Assembly: GCA_964485095.1 (NCBI GenBank)
Contig: CAZAIB010000002.1
Coordinates: forward strand, 62,001-126,000
Origin: CAYNWT01 sp964485095
GTDB taxonomy: Bacteria > Planctomycetota > Planctomycetia > Planctomycetales > Planctomycetaceae
Length of the DNA: 64,000 nucleotides
Direction: 5' to 3'
A program made the position numbers and the translations under genes. Positions 60,315-64,000 of this stretch are shown here, piece by piece. The notes below the pieces were generated by a model, which searched no databases, was not told where the DNA came from, and worked only from the letters and a program-made list of their open reading frames with translations. Every line of letters begins with the position of its first letter. Position 1 is the first letter of the stretch.

Positions 60315-63116
60315 GTGTCGAAAAACCACTCCGCCAGCCGCGTTGTCAAAGTACCAAACCTGATCCACCTGCTTCACATCGCACTGTGCATTTGTGTCGC
60401 CGGTTGCGGAGGCGGAGATGAAGTCGATTTCAGCAAGCCGACGACGGGCGCTGGCGGAAACAAAACATTCACGTACGTATCGCCCCACGCGGCCACGACG
60501 CCTGCAAACGAACCCAAAACAGACACAACTGCCAGCGCAGCGAAACCAGCCGCTGAAACAAAGAGCGACATAGCCAAAACGCCTGAGGCAAACGAAAAGA
60601 AGAAAACGGCGCCCACTGCTGCTGCTGACGTAAAAATCAAAACAGTCAGCGATAAGAGTGTGTCCGGCGAAGTAGACGAGGACAATCCCTACGCCAACTG
60701 GCGCAAACGCAATTTTGCTCTAAGCTCTCGACTAACCAGCGTTCTCGAAACCCGCCGTCGTGTTGCGTTCTCTGAGAACGGCCGGCTAATCATCGCCGCA
60801 GATCAAGCCGGCGAGGTGATTGTGTTCGAAACACGTTATGGAACCGTCCAAAGCTTGCATGAATTGAAGACAGGAGTACCCACCTGCGTCGCTGTCAGTG
60901 ATGCGGCTGGATTGGTTCTCATTGACGGTGGCAAGACCGGTCTGCGGGTCTTCGAAATGAAAGATCTGTCTAGGTTGGACCTGTTCGCCCGCAGTGAATT
61001 CAACACCGCGCAAGGCAGTCGAACGCCCTACCAGATCTCTGACGCGCAGCTCACAATTTTGCAGTTCGCAATGAAGGGCCAAAAGCTGATCTCAGCCAAC
61101 GTAGCCGGGCAGGTGCAGATTCGCAGCGTTGAGGATTGGCCCAAAGCCAACGAATCCGCCTGGGCTGCTGAACTGACCATCGACGCCCACGAGGCTCCGA
61201 TCTCTGCCGTCGCAATATCACTCGACGGCCAAACAATCGCCACCGCCTCAGAAGCCGGCGCACTGAGTCTCTGGTCTGCGGAAACGGGCGAACTGATCAA
61301 AGAACTCGAACGCGCGACCGTGCCCGCCATGTCGATGTGTGCAACCGCCAATGGATTCGCGGTCGGCCGAGCAAACGGAGTCCTGGAACTGTGGTCAGCA
61401 GTCGATTCCGACGAACCCGAAGTTGAAGAAGTCTTCAATCGGACCCCATCCGCACTCACGTCGTTGATTGTCGAACCCAAGCGAGGCTTGCTTGCGAAGG
61501 GCTTGGAAAGTGGAACCGCCGACCTGCTCGAAATGACAAACGCCAAGTCGCTGTCATCCAAAAGGCAACACAGCTACCCGGTCCTGGCAATCGCCCCAAC
61601 CCCAGACCAACAACGCATCCTCACATGTTCTGCCGACGGCTACTGCTGTGCGTGGCCATCGACTGAACTGACCGAACGCAAGCGTGGCGAAGATGTTGAC
61701 GGCGCCACTGCCGCAGAGAAGCCGGTTTTTCGATTCCGACTGGGAGTCCTCTCACCGAACGCTGTCTCCGGCGACGCCAGCTACACAAAAGCTCAAAAAG
61801 CCGCGCTCGCTTCGTTCAGAGCTGCCGCCGTGCCTCCCCGAGACAGTCCTCCCGATGCTCTTAAACTTGCCGCGCGGTTGCGGCGTGCGTCGGAAGCAGA
61901 ACGCAGTTCGATTCGAAAATCGTCGAAAGGCTCCAACCCGCCGGCTACTGGTTCGAAGCTTGAACCAATCCAATCTATCAAGACCGACATCCGGATGGCC
62001 CACGTCGAAAACATCCGAGTGGCTCTGTCTGATTCCGGAGAAACCGTCAGCCTCGCCGTATCAGCGGCCAGAGGGAAAGCAGATGGCTTCGTCGAAGCAT
62101 GGGATGTCCCCACTGCGACGAAATTGAGAGAGTGGCCCAGCGACCGAGCTTTTAACCGCATCCGATTGCTTGGAAACGGACGGTGGCTGGTTTCATTCCA
62201 GGAACCCAAAACCCGACGCGAAACGCCCAGCGTCGGCGCGTTCGATTTGCAAGCTGGCGTTGTGCTGCCTGAGTTCGCTGAACCGCGAGTGATTCAGGAA
62301 CGCGACGGCGCGGTGCTTGTGGGGGCAGCTGGCAAGTATGGTTCAACCGGTGAAGTGATTCAGCTTCTAAACTCGGAAACGATGCAGCAATCAGCGGCGT
62401 TCTCGACCTTCGAAGCGGTGGTTCCAGCGCTTGCCATCCTGCCAGATAACCGGCCGGTCGTTTCCATTCGCGATCGGTTCACAACGCGTTTGGTTGTGCT
62501 GTCAGCAGATTCACTGCAGGAAGAAGAAACTCTGTTCGAAGGCAAGCTCAAACTGCCGTGGATCGACGAGAACGGACGTCAGCTGGACATTCTGGGCGTC
62601 ACAGATATCGCCCTGTCTGCGAAGGGTTCGACCCTTGTGACTCATGGACGATTCGACAACCGCGACTATCGCTTTACCATCTGGAAAAAGAAGGGGGCCG
62701 GCTTCAATCAGGAAGACGCTCGCGGCGTCAAAGAAGCCACCAGTTTCCTGGCGGAACACGGTGTCATTGGTCCGCGAATGATGTTCGTGAACGGCCAACA
62801 AAAATCACTGGCGCTCATCACTTCCAAAGGCCTGACAGTGATTGACACTGAGACCGGTAAGGCCGACGAACAAATCGAATTGCCTGGCAAGATGACAACC
62901 TTCGATCCGAAGGGCCGATGGATCGTGACCCACGACGGAACCGGCAGTCTAGAAGTAAGGTCGCTGACCAGCCCACAAAAAACACCCCGAAAATTCCGTG
63001 CCCACGACGCGCCTGTCAGGTCCATGGCCTTCTCCAGCAGTGGTGAGTTCCTCGTAACAGTCGGCGAAGAAAACCAACTCAAAGTCTGGCAACTGGATAG
63101 CTGGATAGCTGGCTAA
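60315..63116 (+). CDS. Large WD40-like repeat lipoprotein
   Basis: From a GTG at 60315 the product has 933 residues. A lipobox V-A-G-C31 (in ICVAGCGGG) shows that it is a lipoprotein. An Ala/Lys/Thr-rich linker with several Glu/Lys pairs precedes a propeller region from about residue 130: SENGRLIIAADQAGEVIVFE, DAHEAPISAVAISLDGQTIATASEAGALSLWS, PTPDQQRILTCSADGYCCAWPS and SFSSSGEFLVTVGEENQLKVWQLDS-type segments with WD-like ends, so at least six WD40-type repeats are present, in two sets. The function is unknown; WD40 lipoproteins are common in planctomycetes and may scaffold complexes at the outer membrane. The GTG is read because the lipobox needs this frame; no better start lies nearby. Confidence 0.8.
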   Translation: MSKNHSASRVVKVPNLIHLLHIALCICVAGCGGGDEVDFSKPTTGAGGNKTFTYVSPHAATTPANEPKTDTTASAAKPAAETKSDIAKTPEANEKKKTAPTAAADVKIKTVSDKSVSGEVDEDNPYANWRKRNFALSSRLTSVLETRRRVAFSENGRLIIAADQAGEVIVFETRYGTVQSLHELKTGVPTCVAVSDAAGLVLIDGGKTGLRVFEMKDLSRLDLFARSEFNTAQGSRTPYQISDAQLTILQFAMKGQKLISANVAGQVQIRSVEDWPKANESAWAAELTIDAHEAPISAVAISLDGQTIATASEAGALSLWSAETGELIKELERATVPAMSMCATANGFAVGRANGVLELWSAVDSDEPEVEEVFNRTPSALTSLIVEPKRGLLAKGLESGTADLLEMTNAKSLSSKRQHSYPVLAIAPTPDQQRILTCSADGYCCAWPSTELTERKRGEDVDGATAAEKPVFRFRLGVLSPNAVSGDASYTKAQKAALASFRAAAVPPRDSPPDALKLAARLRRASEAERSSIRKSSKGSNPPATGSKLEPIQSIKTDIRMAHVENIRVALSDSGETVSLAVSAARGKADGFVEAWDVPTATKLREWPSDRAFNRIRLLGNGRWLVSFQEPKTRRETPSVGAFDLQAGVVLPEFAEPRVIQERDGAVLVGAAGKYGSTGEVIQLLNSETMQQSAAFSTFEAVVPALAILPDNRPVVSIRDRFTTRLVVLSADSLQEEETLFEGKLKLPWIDENGRQLDILGVTDIALSAKGSTLVTHGRFDNRDYRFTIWKKKGAGFNQEDARGVKEATSFLAEHGVIGPRMMFVNGQQKSLALITSKGLTVIDTETGKADEQIELPGKMTTFDPKGRWIVTHDGTGSLEVRSLTSPQKTPRKFRAHDAPVRSMAFSSSGEFLVTVGEENQLKVWQLDSWIAG

Positions 63117-63210
63117 TGACTGCGATCCGCGATCGCGGATGATCTTCAGTCGGCTAAGGGGCACCAGGTACGGAAAGCTGATTCCACCAGCGGCAACGTC
63201 AGCCGGACAA

Positions 63211-63244
63211 AAAAGAACGCGTGTGGCCGAAACCACACGCGCTT
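63211..63244 (-). terminator. Rho-independent terminator of the 63.3-kb membrane-anchored gene
   Basis: GCGTGTGG (63219-63226) and CCACACGC (63233-63240) form a perfect 8-bp stem with a CCGAAA loop. On the minus strand it is followed by a T-rich run (TTCTTTTTT). It lies 35 bases past the stop of the gene at 63275. Confidence 0.88.
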
Positions 63245-63274
63245 TCCTGGTGTCTAAAGCTGGTTCTCCGCAGA

Positions 63275-63925
63275 CTATTTTGCAGACTCCAGCATCTCGA
63301 TAATCTGTGCTTCATCGAAGTTCTCAGCCTTCGCCTGAATGCGAACAACGATGATGTCGTTGCCGTCTTTAGCGTGACCCTTCAGCTCACGCCATTCCTC
63401 GTCGGAACCTGATCGCTTGCCTTTGATGAATTTCAGGGTGACGGGCTTACCAAACATGGTCAGCTCGCGGTCTTCACTGGAGTCGACGTTAAGTTGAGCC
63501 AGCTGGCCTTCGACATTCTGTCCGCCGCCGCCTTGCGAGAACGCCTGTTCCATCTGCTGGTCGATTTGCTCCTGGCTAGCATTCCCGTCCTGTACTTTAA
63601 GCAAGACTCTGGTCAGGATGATTCCACCCTCGTCGGTCTTCGACTTCCAGTTTGCCATGCTCATATCCATGACCCATGGAACCGACATTTCCATATGGAA
63701 CACCGGTTCCCACTGGTCCTCGTTGATCTCCATCGGAATGATGTTTTGCGTTTTCGTGGCAACCTCTGCTGGCGTATTCGTCACCGTTGGCTTCATTTGG
63801 TAGCCCATGAAGGCAGCGCCGCCACAGCAAACCACTAGACCAAGGCCAGCCACAATTCCCAGGACGATGAGAACCTTCGCTCCGGTTCCCATTCCTTTTT
63901 TTGGTGCTCCACCGTCCATACTCAT
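63275..63925 (-). CDS. Membrane-anchored protein of unknown function
   Basis: The 216-residue product has a short cytoplasmic N-terminus, a transmembrane segment (about residues 16-43, with two Cys and many Gly) and an external domain of ~170 residues. The external part contains IPMEINEDQWEPVFHMEMSVPWVMDMSMANWKSK-type strands and a Gln/Gly stretch (QQMEQAFSQGGGGQNVEGQL), then VVRIQAKAENFDEAQIIEMLESAK at the end. I recognise no family. The Met-rich part (three or more Met in MEMSVPWVMDMSM) might bind a soft metal, but this is only a guess. It is preceded by the end of the window, so its promoter and neighbours are not seen. Confidence 0.65.
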   Translation of the reverse strand: MSMDGGAPKKGMGTGAKVLIVLGIVAGLGLVVCCGGAAFMGYQMKPTVTNTPAEVATKTQNIIPMEINEDQWEPVFHMEMSVPWVMDMSMANWKSKTDEGGIILTRVLLKVQDGNASQEQIDQQMEQAFSQGGGGQNVEGQLAQLNVDSSEDRELTMFGKPVTLKFIKGKRSGSDEEWRELKGHAKDGNDIIVVRIQAKAENFDEAQIIEMLESAK

Positions 63926-64000
63926 TTCACTACCTTCCAGATGCCCCGATCGTTTCGCTCGGGAATGCGATTACTGATGTTCTATGGCCACACTAGCCAT

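Noticed and set aside
1..64000. Prophage, transposon or defence island
   Set aside because: No integrase, transposase, phage structural gene, restriction or toxin-antitoxin motif was recognised across the window.

Overview
The window reads as chromosomal DNA from a planctomycete (phylum Planctomycetota, most likely Planctomycetales). The signs are sulfatases of the Cys-type, a large secreted protein combining a DUF7133-like propeller, HEAT repeats and cytochrome c, PQQ-type propellers, an N-terminal LEDRALLSA tag of the LEPRLLLSA kind on a giant secreted protein, two TPM-domain genes, STN-like modules fused to VIT/vWA, many lipoproteins and short or monocistronic operons. I see no phage, integrase, transposase, plasmid functions or CRISPR array. 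The genus cannot be fixed from sequence reading alone.

Layout. 1-1260: the end of phoU and a PhoB-type response regulator. 1292-9157: a cytochrome c/propeller/HEAT protein, an NhaA-type antiporter broken by a one-base insertion in a G6 run, a membrane-anchored serpin-like protein, and a sulfatase. 9401-13534: a thioredoxin-YHS fusion, an esterase, a Ycf48-like BNR propeller, a Cys-rich YHS-like protein and the fluoride channel CrcB. CrcB lies in a minus-strand operon with a PQQ propeller and a carbohydrate-binding-like protein (13142-15902). 16108-21449: a small lipoprotein, a TIGR01777-type epimerase, an alpha/beta hydrolase, a PPP-type phosphatase and a spondin-domain protein whose 3' end and terminator are duplicated as a decayed remnant.

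21831-38214: a small Cys protein, a 1,481-residue propeller/repeat protein, a CAAX-type protease, serine acetyltransferase, an SRPBCC protein, a coiled-coil Arg/Asp-rich protein, two consecutive TPM-domain genes, and a protein of about 2,010 residues combining FecR-like, VIT, degenerate vWA, two STN-like, Gly-repeat, two secretin-like and TPR parts. 38296-44622: an ABC-2 permease overlapping purM, a SHOCT-like lipoprotein, a second sulfatase, and a delta-60/VCBS/RTX surface protein.

44880-54531: hisF and pilT in tandem, a DUF2007/zinc-ribbon protein and tRNA-Ser(UGA), these two flanked by a diverged pair of intergenic hairpin elements, then a bestrophin, an unknown secreted protein, an SDR, an NAD(P)HX epimerase, scpA and a proline-rich secreted protein. 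54637-64000: a short lipoprotein, an HU protein with a tail, a YkgJ cysteine-cluster protein, the coproheme decarboxylase HemQ/ChdC, RsgA, an SNase with a large insertion overlapping purine nucleoside phosphorylase by one base, a WD40-like lipoprotein and a membrane-anchored unknown.

Most genes are housekeeping or envelope functions placed side by side rather than one pathway. The least ordinary items are the VIT/STN mosaic protein, the anchored serpin-like protein, the thioredoxin-YHS fusion, the spondin-gene remnant and the paired hairpin elements. I found no convincing multi-gene defence or biosynthetic system.
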